A stretch of DNA of 64,000 bases from contig NZ_CP102850.1 in the NCBI RefSeq assembly GCF_024734075.1, forward strand, positions 5,208,001 through 5,272,000. Direction: 5' to 3'. A program made the position numbers and the translations under genes. Below are positions 54,609 to 63,774 of the stretch, in pieces. Position 1 is the stretch's first letter. Each line of letters starts with the position of its first letter. Source of the stretch: Gordonia mangrovi (lineage in GTDB: Bacteria > Actinomycetota > Actinomycetes > Mycobacteriales > Mycobacteriaceae). The notes under the pieces were generated by a model that did not search any database, was not told the origin of the DNA, and was given only the letters and a program-made list of their open reading frames with translations.

Positions 54609-54751
54609 GGCGGTTCTCCCTCGACTCGGAGCAGTGATCTATGTCGCACCCGTGGGTGCGGCTTCACGCTAGCAAAGGATCGACTCAGCGACGATCCCTA
54701 ACCGCGATTCTGCGCACACCTGTGGCCAGAGTTCATCTGATCGTTCGAACC

Positions 54752-55945
54752 TCAGCTGTGCGAACCGTCGCTCTTCCAGACGGCGATGCGCCGGTAGGCG
54801 CCCTCGAACCACGGCTCCTTCGCCTCGATGTAGCGACCGAGGTCGCCGTCGGCCGAGGCCAGCGCCTTGCGTTTGACCTCGGCATACTCGGCGCGAGCGG
54901 CAGCGTCGGCGCGCAGCCAGTCGCGGAAGTCCAGGGCGAACGCACGGCCCGGCGAATCCGTGGCACGGAGATGCACGTTGGCCGACCGTCCCGGATCGGC
55001 AGAGCCGTGCAGGCGCTTGCCCCAGCTTCCCTCGTCCACCGAGCCGGTCGCCGGATCGGCCTTGGGGTTGTCCCCGTCCACGCCCGCTACCCGGGGGAAG
55101 CCGCCGTCGGCCAAGGCATCGGCGAGCGCGTCGGCCACCGACAACTCCGCGACGGTGATCTGGACATCGATCGTCGGTTTGGCGATCAGACCGGGAACGG
55201 CGGTGGAGCCGATATGATCGATGGCCGAAGCCTTGTCGCCGACGATGGCCCACAACCGGTTCACCAGCCTGGCGCCCTCGGCCGCCCAGCCGGGGTCCGG
55301 CTCGGCCAACTCCAACGGAGCACGGACCACGGTCTGAGACCGGACGTTGCGCTCGAAGGGCACCAATCGCTCGTCCCACAGGGCCGCGGCAGCGGCCGCG
55401 AGGTCGTCGCGACTGCCAGAGTTGTCCAGCCACACGTCGGCCACCGCGCGGCGCTGATCATCGTCGGCCTGTGCGGCGATCCGTGCGCGTGCGTCGTCTT
55501 CGGGCATGCCACGTGCCGTGGTCAGGCGCTGGACCCGGGTCTCGGCGTCGGCGTGCACGATCACCACCAGGTGGAAGAACGGCGCCATGTTTCCCTCGAC
55601 GAGCAACGGGATGTCCTGAATCACGATGGCGTCGTCGGGCGCGGCCTTCAGCAACTCCTGGGTGCGCTTGCCCACCAGCGGATGCGTGATCGAGTTGAGC
55701 TTCTGCCGTTGTTCGTCGTCGACGAACGCCTTGGCGGCCAACGCCGGCCGGTCGAGGCTGCCGTCCTCGGCGAGGATCTCCTCGCCGAATGCCTCCACCA
55801 GGGCGGCGAGTCCGGGTGTCCCCGGTTCCACCACTTCCCGCGCGATCTTGTCGGCGTCGATGTGGTAACCGCCGCGGTCGATGAAGGTCTTGGCCACCGT
55901 TGATTTTCCGGCCCCGATGCCGCCGGACAGCCCCAGTCTGATCAC
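54752..55945 (-). CDS. coaE: Dephospho-CoA kinase fused to GrpB/UPF0157 domain
   Basis: 397 aa, same two-domain layout as Rv1631. CoaE (1-~200) phosphorylates dephospho-CoA, the last step of CoA synthesis: Walker A GLSGGIGAGKSTVA, DADKIAREVVEPG, VQDIPLLVE-type lid (VIQDIPLLVEGN). The GrpB domain (~215-397), a nucleotidyltransferase-like fold, shows IDHIGSTAVPGLIAKPTIDVQI and LRDWLR-type segments. The role of the GrpB part is uncertain. GTG start at VIRLGLSGG. Confidence 0.93.
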   Translation of the reverse strand: MIRLGLSGGIGAGKSTVAKTFIDRGGYHIDADKIAREVVEPGTPGLAALVEAFGEEILAEDGSLDRPALAAKAFVDDEQRQKLNSITHPLVGKRTQELLKAAPDDAIVIQDIPLLVEGNMAPFFHLVVIVHADAETRVQRLTTARGMPEDDARARIAAQADDDQRRAVADVWLDNSGSRDDLAAAAAALWDERLVPFERNVRSQTVVRAPLELAEPDPGWAAEGARLVNRLWAIVGDKASAIDHIGSTAVPGLIAKPTIDVQITVAELSVADALADALADGGFPRVAGVDGDNPKADPATGSVDEGSWGKRLHGSADPGRSANVHLRATDSPGRAFALDFRDWLRADAAARAEYAEVKRKALASADGDLGRYIEAKEPWFEGAYRRIAVWKSDGSHS

Positions 55946-55981
55946 GTCACCAGTCTTGCAAATACCCCGCGACGGGTGTGC

Positions 55982-56041
55982 CAGTCCCTCGTTCCATTGG
56001 CACTGCATCGATCGGTGCAGAGCAAACGGAACGAGGGACTG
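55982..56041. terminator. Hairpin between aztD-like gene and coaE
   Basis: Perfect 14-bp stem CAGTCCCTCGTTCC / GGAACGAGGGACTG with an inner stem in the 32-nt loop (TGCATCGATCGGTGCA), 28 bp past the stop of the AztD-like gene. Confidence 0.7.
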
Positions 56042-56069
56042 ACAGCGGAACGATGATGCAGGCGTCGGC

Positions 56070-57317
56070 TCAGCCGGTGACCCCGGTGAGTTCGATGGTC
56101 TGCTGCGGCAGTTCGGCCTGAGCCTTCTGCTCGCCGGTGGCCACGTCAACGGCGGTCACGGTCTGTGCGTTCGGGTCGGTGATGTACGCGACGCCCTCCT
56201 GCACGTGAACGTTCGGCATCGGCGACTGCCATTCGTCCGGCTCGGTCCACGCGTCGATGACCTCGACCGTGCGGATCTGCTCACCGGTCAGCGGGTCGTA
56301 GACGTAGAGAGAACCGTCGGTACCGAGGATCACCGCCTCGCCGTTCGGCCCGCGCTCGATGGACCGGAAGCTGTAGCTTGCCGGGAAGTCGACGATGCGC
56401 AGATCTCCGGTGCGGGTATCGGTGAGGGTGAAACGGTTCGGCCGTTCGAGTTCCGCGTCCTCATCGGTCTTGTAGTCGCCGAGCACGATCGGCGACTCCT
56501 CCGAGCCGGCCTGATTGCCGATACGCCCGTACCCGTCGGGGCTCTGCACCTTCTGGATCTCGTTGCCGCGCACGACGACGATGCCGTCGGTGCAGCCGAA
56601 GGTGAGCACGCCGTCGGCCGCTGCGGCCTCACCGTGGACGCCCGGGCACTCATCGGTGCGCGCGATCTCGTTGCGGTCCTTGTCGAGGATGACGATGCCG
56701 GTGCGGGAGTCCTCGTTGCCCGAGGTCACCACCAGGCTACCGTCGCCACGTGCCACGGCGACACCGTGATGCGGTTCGGGCACAACGTACTCCGTGGATT
56801 TTGCATTCCCGCGCAACAACTCCGCGGGTTCGACGATGTCGACCTCGCCGGTTCCGTCGCTGAACAGGGTGATCCGTGAATCGTGTGGCACCACGTGTCC
56901 GGGCTCGGCACCCCCGAACGTCATGTCCGTCATCTCGACCTCGGACGTGTAGTAGTGGCCGTGATCGCCGTGCTGTTGGGTCCAGGTTCCCATGTCGAGC
57001 ACGCGGAAACCGCCGGACTCCGAGACGAAGACGTTGCGGCCGTTGTCGGCACTGTTGAGGCGGATGAACCCGTCGGTCGGGATGTCGGCGACCTGCTCGA
57101 GCGACTCCGCGTCGAGCACGAGGATGCCGCCGTCGTAGCTCAGTGCGAGTCGTGGGGTGGCGCTCTGCTGTTCGACCGGTGCGGACGCGGCCGGTGCGCT
57201 GCTCGGCTCGGCGGAATCCCCACTATCGGAACCGCATGCGGTCAGCGCGAACAATCCCGCGGCGAGCAACGCGGCGGACCTGGTCAGTTGTGTCGGATGT
57301 GAATGCACGCCGGACAT
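56070..57317 (-). CDS. aztD: AztD-like zinc metallochaperone lipoprotein
   Basis: 415 aa. The signal peptide has a lipobox (FALTACGS), giving a lipid-anchored extracellular protein. The rest is a beta-propeller-like repeat (LALSYDGGILVLDAES, VFVSESGGFRVLDMG, SLYVYDPLTGEQIRTVE). The His-rich loop QQHGDHGHYY and the PHDSR/PEPHHG segments fit the metal sites of AztD, which hands zinc to the AztC binding protein. No aztABC genes lie nearby. A Zur-like box covers the start region, consistent with zinc regulation. Confidence 0.78.
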   Translation of the reverse strand: MSGVHSHPTQLTRSAALLAAGLFALTACGSDSGDSAEPSSAPAASAPVEQQSATPRLALSYDGGILVLDAESLEQVADIPTDGFIRLNSADNGRNVFVSESGGFRVLDMGTWTQQHGDHGHYYTSEVEMTDMTFGGAEPGHVVPHDSRITLFSDGTGEVDIVEPAELLRGNAKSTEYVVPEPHHGVAVARGDGSLVVTSGNEDSRTGIVILDKDRNEIARTDECPGVHGEAAAADGVLTFGCTDGIVVVRGNEIQKVQSPDGYGRIGNQAGSEESPIVLGDYKTDEDAELERPNRFTLTDTRTGDLRIVDFPASYSFRSIERGPNGEAVILGTDGSLYVYDPLTGEQIRTVEVIDAWTEPDEWQSPMPNVHVQEGVAYITDPNAQTVTAVDVATGEQKAQAELPQQTIELTGVTG

Positions 57318-57329
57318 TCAAGCGGTTAA

Positions 57330-57344
57330 TGAAAACTATTGTCA
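57330..57344. promoter_or_regulatory. Candidate Zur box
   Basis: TGAAAACTATTGTCA, an imperfect palindrome matching the TGAAAAT-N-ATTTTCA form of mycobacterial Zur sites at all but two positions. It lies 13-27 bp before the AztD-like ATG. Confidence 0.55.
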
Positions 57345-57409
57345 ACTACGCATGGGTGGGGTGCGCGGAGGCCGTTGACGACGCCGAATCGCGCCCGCAC
57401 GCTCAGAAG

Positions 57410-57895
57410 ATGGCACATCCGTCGGATCGGTTCCATACGCACACGCAGCGCACGGTGGTCGCGGCGCCCGTCGACCTCGTGTTGGAGCGGGTGACGAGCA
57501 TGGACGGCATCAACGACGAACTGATGCCCTACCTGAAGATGCGCCTGCCCCGCCACCATCGCGGGAAGACCATTGCCGACATGGAGATCGGGCAACCGCT
57601 CGGCAAGGTTCCGCTCCTTTTCGGCGGGTTCCTACCGCTCGACTACGACGACCTCACGCTCGCTGAGCTCACCCCGGGCCGAGGCTTCCGCGAAGCGTCC
57701 TCGATGGCATCGATGACAGTCTGGCGGCACGCCAGGACGTTGACCGCGCTGTCGCCCACCAGTACCGAGGTCGTCGACGAACTCGACTTTCGTCCGCGTC
57801 TGCCGCTTCGCCCGCTGGCACCGCTGCTGGCGCTGTTCGTGGCGAACCTCTTCCGGCACCGTCATCGAAAGCTGTTGGCCCACTTCGCGGACTAG
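57410..57895 (+). CDS. SRPBCC-family protein
   Basis: 161 aa, helix-grip (START/PYP-like) fold: FHTHTQRTVVAAPVDLVLERVTSMDGIND at the front, MEIGQPLGKVPLLFGGFLPLDYDDL in the middle, and a basic tail (NLFRHRHRKLL). Ligand unknown. I start at MAHPSDRFHTH. An ATG at 57329 is in frame but overlaps the Zur-like box. Divergent from the AztD-like gene. Confidence 0.7.
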   Translation: MAHPSDRFHTHTQRTVVAAPVDLVLERVTSMDGINDELMPYLKMRLPRHHRGKTIADMEIGQPLGKVPLLFGGFLPLDYDDLTLAELTPGRGFREASSMASMTVWRHARTLTALSPTSTEVVDELDFRPRLPLRPLAPLLALFVANLFRHRHRKLLAHFAD

Positions 57896-58090
57896 ACGTT
57901 GCTCCCCCGTCCCGAACACGCTCCTTCGATCGAGAGAGCGGAAACGTAGCGAGGGAGCGACAACCTGCTCGTCCGATTGCGAGAGAGTATTCAGGCCCGA
58001 ATGTCGGGGTCCATTCCTCCGACACCGAGGTTCACGACGGGGTGACGGTGTCGATCTCGGCCCGCAGTATGCGAGCATGCGGGAGAAACG

Positions 58091-58127
58091 CCAAAGGGCC
58101 TCTCCCGTTGCGGAAGAGGCCCTTTGG
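58091..58127. terminator. Terminator after rpsA
   Basis: Perfect 13-bp stem CCAAAGGGCCTCT / AGAGGCCCTTTGG with an 11-nt loop, 14 bp past the rpsA stop. It may also stop the convergent SRPBCC gene. The remaining 57896-58090 shows no gene. Confidence 0.8.
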
Positions 58128-58141
58128 CGAATCAGAAACTA

Positions 58142-59605
58142 TCAGGCGTTGCCCGACAACTTCTCGCGCAGTGCGGCGAGCTGCTCGTCGCTGGCCAGCG
58201 AGCCACCCGACGAGGCCGGAGCGGAACCGGCGTTGCTGCGGCTCTCCGATGCCGACGAGTAATCCGACGGGGCGTTGGCAGCCTCGGCGGCGGCAGCGGC
58301 GAACTTCTCCATCTGAGCGGTGTGCATCTTGTGGCGACGCTCGGCCTCGGCGTACCGGGCCTCCCATGCCTCACGCTGCGTCTCGAAGCCCTCGAGCCAC
58401 TCGTTGGTCTCCGCGTCGAAGCCCTCGGGGAAGATGTAGTTGCCCTGCTCGTCGTAGCTGTCGGCCATGCCGTACTTCGACGGGTCGAACTCCTCGGTGT
58501 AATCCTCGTTGGCCTGCTTGAGACTCAGCGAGATCCGACGACGCTCCAGGTCGATGTCGATGACCTTGACCATCGCATCGTCACCGACCGAGACAACCTG
58601 ATCCGGCACCTCGACGTGGCGCTCGGCCAGCTCGGAGATGTGGACCAGACCCTCGATGCCCTCGTCGACGCGGACGAACGCACCGAACGGCACCAACTTG
58701 GTGACCTTGCCCGGCACGATCTGACCGATCGCATGAGTACGGGCGAACTGACGCCACGGATCTTCCTGAGTGGCCTTGAGCGACAGCGACACGCGCTCGC
58801 GGTCCAGGTCGACGTCGAGGACCTCGACGGTGACCTCGTCGCCCACGGCGACGACCTCGGACGGGTGATCGATGTGCTTCCAGGACAGCTCGGAGACGTG
58901 CACCAGACCGTCGACGCCGCCGAGATCGACGAACGCACCGAAGTTGACGATCGAGGACACGACGCCCTTGCGGACCTGTCCCTTCTGCAGCTGGTGCAGG
59001 AACTCGCTGCGGACCTCGGACTGGGTCTGCTCGAGCCAGGCGCGACGCGACAGGACCACGTTGTTGCGGTTCTTGTCGAGCTCGATGATCTTGGCCTCGA
59101 TCTCCTTGCCGATGTACGGCTGCAGATCGCGGACGCGACGCATCTCCACCAGCGATGCCGGGAGGAAGCCGCGCAGCCCGATGTCCAGGATCAGGCCGCC
59201 CTTGACGACCTCGATGACGGTGCCCTTGACGGCCTCGTCCTTCTCCTTGAGCTCCTCGATCGTGCCCCAGGCGCGCTCGTACTGCGCACGCTTCTTGGAC
59301 AGGATCAGGCGGCCTTCTTTGTCCTCCTTGGTGAGGACCAGGGCCTCGACCTCGTCACCGACGTTGACGACCTCATTGGGGTCGACGTCGTGCTTGATCG
59401 ACAGTTCGCGCGACGGGATCACGCCTTCGGTCTTGTAACCGATGTCGAGCAGAACCTCGTCCCGATCGACCTTGACGATGGTCCCTTCGACGATGTCGCC
59501 ATCGTTGAAGTACTTGATCGTGGAGTCGATGGCGGCGAGGAAGTCCTCGGCCGAGCCGATGTCATTGACGGCTACTTGCGGCGAGGTGATCGTGGGGGAC
59601 GACAT
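58142..59605 (-). CDS. rpsA: 30S ribosomal protein S1
   Basis: 487 aa with four S1 RNA-binding domains: starting near residues ~35 (GDIVEGTIVKVDRDEVLLDIGYKTEG), ~120 (GTVIEVVKGGLILDIG), ~205 (GVVSSIVNFGAFVDLGGVDGLVH) and ~290 (GKVTKLVPFGAFVRVDEGIEGLVH). The C-terminal ~110 residues are Ala/Ser/Glu-rich and flexible, as in mycobacterial S1. Start MSSPTITSPQ; the frame is open further upstream but looks non-coding. Confidence 0.97.
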   Translation of the reverse strand: MSSPTITSPQVAVNDIGSAEDFLAAIDSTIKYFNDGDIVEGTIVKVDRDEVLLDIGYKTEGVIPSRELSIKHDVDPNEVVNVGDEVEALVLTKEDKEGRLILSKKRAQYERAWGTIEELKEKDEAVKGTVIEVVKGGLILDIGLRGFLPASLVEMRRVRDLQPYIGKEIEAKIIELDKNRNNVVLSRRAWLEQTQSEVRSEFLHQLQKGQVRKGVVSSIVNFGAFVDLGGVDGLVHVSELSWKHIDHPSEVVAVGDEVTVEVLDVDLDRERVSLSLKATQEDPWRQFARTHAIGQIVPGKVTKLVPFGAFVRVDEGIEGLVHISELAERHVEVPDQVVSVGDDAMVKVIDIDLERRRISLSLKQANEDYTEEFDPSKYGMADSYDEQGNYIFPEGFDAETNEWLEGFETQREAWEARYAEAERRHKMHTAQMEKFAAAAAEAANAPSDYSSASESRSNAGSAPASSGGSLASDEQLAALREKLSGNA

Positions 59606-59835
59606 ATTTGTGAGTTGCTCCGGACAGGTGTGTTGTAGGTACAGTTCAGGCCGCCGCCGGTGAACGGACAGTTGAACTCCGGGCACGACGGCTGCACGCG
59701 CGGAGGGCGCATGCGCGTAGAAGGTTACGCCAGTCCACTTGTCCTGGGCAAATATGGTCGCTCCGATTGATCCCACGGCGCCATTCGGCTCTTTTCCAGG
59801 TGTGACAGTCCGTCGCCTGTGCCACCATTTCCGAG

Positions 59836-62733
59836 GTGGGCAGTGTCCCGGTGGAGCAACTCATCTCGGCTGGTCAACAGCCATCCGGGTCACTGGCGGC
59901 GCGCCACATCGTGGGCCGCGACGAGATCCTCGGCCGGCTCGAGGACTTCGTGGCACCGACGACCGGGCACGGTCGGCCGGTGATACTCATCGCCGACGCC
60001 GGCCTCGGAAAGTCTCGACTGCTACAGCACGCGGCGGCTCGTGCGCGTGCCAACGGCCTCTGGGTGCTCCAGGGGCGGGCGATCGACGGCGACGCCGCCG
60101 AGGGCCTCCGCAGTCTTCGCGAAGCGCTCGGTCGTGTCGACCTCGAAGCCGGGTGTCAACCGGGCGACCGGCTCTGGGTCGCGTGGCAGTCGGCACTGCG
60201 CGCGCTCGATGCGTCGTCGGGGTCGCCGACAGCGCTCGCCGAAGAACTGATCCGCTTTCTGCGCGCGGCGTCGCGACGGACCAGTCTGGTCCTGGTGCTG
60301 GACGATCTCCAGTGGGCCGACCCCGACGAACTCGCCGTGCTGGGCTATCTGATCGACAACCGGGAGGCGCACGGGACACGACTGTTGCTGAGCGCGCGAG
60401 CCGACGCGATGCCGCCGGCGTTGGCGCGGCTGGTCGACCGACGCGTTGCCACGACCTGGCCGCTTCCTCCGCTGCCGCCTGCTGCCGTACGCACCCTGGT
60501 CGGCGACGTGCTGGGCGTCGACGCGGTCGACCACGACCTGATGGCATTCGTGGTCGATCGCGCCGGTGGCAGCCCGTTCGCGGTCGAGGAGTTGTTGTCC
60601 GGCCTGATCCGGTCGGGTGTTCTGGTGGCGGATGGCACCACGTGGCGCGTCGACGGACCACGCCTGCAGACGGTGGCGCCGCCGACTGTCGCGGCATCGT
60701 TGCACCGCCGACTCGCCGCACTGAGCCCGAACGCGCGCGCAGTGGTGCACGCGGCCGCCGTGCTCGGCCACGAATTCGACTGGGAGCTCATCGGTCCGGT
60801 GACCTCGCTCGACGCTCCGAGGGTGGCGACCGCCCTGCGCGAGGCCGCCGATGCCGGCGTGATCGTCGAGTCCGACGGCGCGCTGCGGTTCCGGCACGCG
60901 CTGACCCGCGACGAGGTGGTGCGCACGATGCTCACCCCCGAACGTCGGTCCCTCGCGCGGGCAGCTCTCGAGGTGGTGCGCAGCGCGTCCGACGGCTCTG
61001 ACGCACACCACGATCTGATGTTGACGTTGGCCGAGGACGCCGACGACCTGGCCACCTGGCACAGCGTGTTGCTGCGATCCGGTGTGGCCGCAGCGAATGG
61101 CGGCGACCTCGGCGCCGCCGTCCGGCGTCTCGATGTTCTGGTGTCCCGGACACCGGCACATGCGGTCGACGCCGCCACGGTCGCGGCGGCCGCAGCGGTC
61201 CTCAGCGAGGTCCACGGCCGGCGGGGCGACCGATCCGCGGCCGACGACGCGGCTCGGCGGGCGCTGGCCTCGTCGCCGGACGCCGCCACCACCCGGCGAG
61301 TCCGGGAGGCGATGGTACGGGCGGCGATCGCGTCCGGTGACCTCGACGCCGCGGAGGTGGAGTTGCAGCCACTCGTCGATGCACCGAGCGACGCGCGCAA
61401 CCCGCACACAGCGGTCCTGGAGGCACTGATCCGGCTCGGTCGGGGCGATCTCCCCGGTGCGGTGGACCGGGCCCGTGACGTCGCCGACGATGCGGCAGCG
61501 CCCGATCGGATACGGTGCGAGGCCTTCGACATCCTCGGTCGTGCGAGCCGCACCTACGACATCGCCGAGGGCACGCGGTGGTTCGAACGGGCACTCGACA
61601 CCGCGACCAACGCGCACGACCCGCACGCGTCGGCCGGCGCGCTGCACGAACTCGGCACCATCGACCTGCTCGACAACCTGCGGGTGGATCGACTCGAGGC
61701 CGCCCGCGCCCAGGCGCTCACGATCGGCGATCCGCACACCATCGCGCACGCCGACTTCCACCTCGCCGAGGCGTACGCCGCGCGGTCGGAGAGCCTGCTC
61801 GCACGTCGCGCCGCCGATCGCGCGATCGACGTCGCCGCCCGGATCGGATCGCCGGTCCTGGCGTGGGCGTGGCTCACCACCGCCCGCACCTACGCCCACG
61901 ACCGCGACGATCCCGCCATGGACGAGGCCATCGCCCGTGCGCGGGCGGCGGCCGGCCCGGCTCCCGAGCCGCTCGCCATCGAGGCGGGTGTCGCCGGACG
62001 GGTGAATGCACTGCGTGCCCTCTTCGGGACCGACCGGGTGCAGGCCCTGGCTCACCTCGATACTGCCGCGACGTTGCTGGCCGATCTGCCCGGACATCAC
62101 TTTCCGCACTGGGGGCTCTGGGCGCTGCTGCGCGCGGTGCACGCGCCGCTCACCGACGCCGACCGCGCCCGCGTGCGCGGCAGCGCCGGCGCCGGCACCC
62201 GCGCCAACCGGGCCCTGCTGGCCACCGCCGACGCCGTGGATGCGGGTCGTCGCGGCGAACGCGACCGTGCGCAGCGCGACTTCGCTGCCGCAGAGCTGGA
62301 TATGCGCGGCTACGACAGCATCGACTGGTTGATCCACCTCACTCGCTGGATCGTGTCACCCGACGCCCGCCGCGACGGGTGGGGCGAACCCGTGGCGTGG
62401 GCGCAGGAGGGTGTGCGCTGGTTCTCCGAGCACCACCAGGAGCCGCTGGCGACCAGTTGCCGACAGACGTTGCGGCAACTCGGGGCACCAGTCCCACGCC
62501 GCGGACGCGGGAGCAGCCAGGTGCCGGCGCCCCTGCACGAGATGGGCGTGACCAGTCGCGAGGTCGACGTCCTCGTGTTGATCGCCTTACGGCTGTCCAA
62601 CAGCGACATCGCCAACCGACTGGTGCTCTCGCCGCGCACCGTCGAACGTCATGTGAGCAGCCTGCTGAGCAAGACCGGGACATCCGGGCGCCGCGACCTC
62701 GCGTTACTGGCCGAACGGCACGGGCTCGCCTGA
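59836..62733 (+). CDS. Large LuxR-family (LAL) transcriptional regulator
   Basis: 965 aa. An N-terminal AAA/STAND ATPase (IVGRDEILGRLEDF; P-loop IADAGLGKSRLL near 52-63, with Ala for the first Gly; Walker B LVLVLDDLQWADPDE) is followed by ~500 residues of TPR-like helices. The C-terminal LuxR HTH (VTSREVDVLVLIALRLSNSDIANRL ... SPRTVERHVSSLLSKTG) binds DNA. The start is uncertain: the GTG used here, or a GTG five codons later that has GAGGTGGG upstream. Likely controls the following MBL and DUF3237-like genes (inference). Confidence 0.88.
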   Translation: MGSVPVEQLISAGQQPSGSLAARHIVGRDEILGRLEDFVAPTTGHGRPVILIADAGLGKSRLLQHAAARARANGLWVLQGRAIDGDAAEGLRSLREALGRVDLEAGCQPGDRLWVAWQSALRALDASSGSPTALAEELIRFLRAASRRTSLVLVLDDLQWADPDELAVLGYLIDNREAHGTRLLLSARADAMPPALARLVDRRVATTWPLPPLPPAAVRTLVGDVLGVDAVDHDLMAFVVDRAGGSPFAVEELLSGLIRSGVLVADGTTWRVDGPRLQTVAPPTVAASLHRRLAALSPNARAVVHAAAVLGHEFDWELIGPVTSLDAPRVATALREAADAGVIVESDGALRFRHALTRDEVVRTMLTPERRSLARAALEVVRSASDGSDAHHDLMLTLAEDADDLATWHSVLLRSGVAAANGGDLGAAVRRLDVLVSRTPAHAVDAATVAAAAAVLSEVHGRRGDRSAADDAARRALASSPDAATTRRVREAMVRAAIASGDLDAAEVELQPLVDAPSDARNPHTAVLEALIRLGRGDLPGAVDRARDVADDAAAPDRIRCEAFDILGRASRTYDIAEGTRWFERALDTATNAHDPHASAGALHELGTIDLLDNLRVDRLEAARAQALTIGDPHTIAHADFHLAEAYAARSESLLARRAADRAIDVAARIGSPVLAWAWLTTARTYAHDRDDPAMDEAIARARAAAGPAPEPLAIEAGVAGRVNALRALFGTDRVQALAHLDTAATLLADLPGHHFPHWGLWALLRAVHAPLTDADRARVRGSAGAGTRANRALLATADAVDAGRRGERDRAQRDFAAAELDMRGYDSIDWLIHLTRWIVSPDARRDGWGEPVAWAQEGVRWFSEHHQEPLATSCRQTLRQLGAPVPRRGRGSSQVPAPLHEMGVTSREVDVLVLIALRLSNSDIANRLVLSPRTVERHVSSLLSKTGTSGRRDLALLAERHGLA

Positions 62734-62878
62734 CGACTGCGCCTGTCAGCTCGGCAGGACCGGCTATATGAGTGGGCGAGACGGTTAACTGCGTGCTCGG
62801 CGTGCTTAAGGCCGTACCCCGGAGGCGGCAGATTCGTGGGTGTCGGGAACGTCCCGACCACCGACGAAAGCAGACACC

Positions 62879-63703
62879 ATGGAACAACCCTGGGTGGGAG
62901 ACACATTCGCTGCTCTCCCCGACACCCATGTGATCCCCACGTACTGGCCCGTCCCGGGGCTGGGCACGATCCCGATGAACGCATTCCTGCTCCGCTCGGC
63001 CGAGCCGGTCCTCGTCGACAGCGGGGTCGAGATCCTCGACGAGGAGTTCCTCGACGCGCTCGGCTCACTGATCGACCCAGTGGACATCCGCTGGATCTGG
63101 CTGACGCATGAGGACCGCGACCACACCGGAGCGCTGCGCCGACTCCTCGACATGGCGCCGCGCGCCACCGTTCTCGGCACGTTCATGACCTTCGGTCGGG
63201 CGGCCCCGGACGGCTGGTTGCCGCCGGACCGCACCCGCATCGTCAATCCCGGCGACACCGTGTCCGTCGGCGACCGCGAGCTACATGCGGTGCGTCCACC
63301 GCTGTTCGACAGCCCCGGCACCCTCGGCTTCCTCGACGGCAAGACCGGTGCCTACGTCGCCTCGGACTGCTTCGGTGCGCCGCTGCCGGCAGACGTCGTC
63401 GCGACCGATTCGGCCGACGCCGTGGACGCCGACACTCTGCGCGACGCCCAGATCACCTGGGCGACCGTGGACAGCCCGTGGGTGGTCGACACCGACCGCG
63501 CACGACTGAGCGGTCACGTCGACGCGGTGCGGAACCTCGATCCGAGCGTGCTGCTCTCGTCGCACCTGCCTCCGGTGCAGCGACGTGTCGGCCACAGCCT
63601 GGAATCGGTGGTCGCCGCACAGGGCGCCGAACTCGCGCCCGGCCTGACCCAGGAGCAACTCGAGTCACTGCTGGGCGAATTCGCACCGGCCGGAGTCGAG
63701 TGA
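62879..63703 (+). CDS. MBL-fold hydrolase
   Basis: 274 aa. WIWLTHEDRDHTGALR supplies the HxExDH metal motif (~76-81), with Glu in place of the middle His as in flavodiiron-type (FprA/ODP) MBL domains. YVASDCFGAPLP gives the bridging Asp and LLSSHLPP a later His. No flavodoxin domain follows. I start at MEQPWVGDTF. It follows the LAL regulator by 145 bp and precedes the DUF3237-like gene by 71 bp on the same strand. Confidence 0.85.
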   Translation: MEQPWVGDTFAALPDTHVIPTYWPVPGLGTIPMNAFLLRSAEPVLVDSGVEILDEEFLDALGSLIDPVDIRWIWLTHEDRDHTGALRRLLDMAPRATVLGTFMTFGRAAPDGWLPPDRTRIVNPGDTVSVGDRELHAVRPPLFDSPGTLGFLDGKTGAYVASDCFGAPLPADVVATDSADAVDADTLRDAQITWATVDSPWVVDTDRARLSGHVDAVRNLDPSVLLSSHLPPVQRRVGHSLESVVAAQGAELAPGLTQEQLESLLGEFAPAGVE

Positions 63704-63774
63704 CGTCACCGACATCGCCGTCGGACACCACCCACATCAACAATCACCAACACCATCAGCGAAGGAGAACCCTC

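Noticed and set aside
60022-62337. A 771-codon open frame on the minus strand
   Set aside because: Antisense to the LAL regulator, whose own domains are clear; composition is that of a GC-driven shadow frame.
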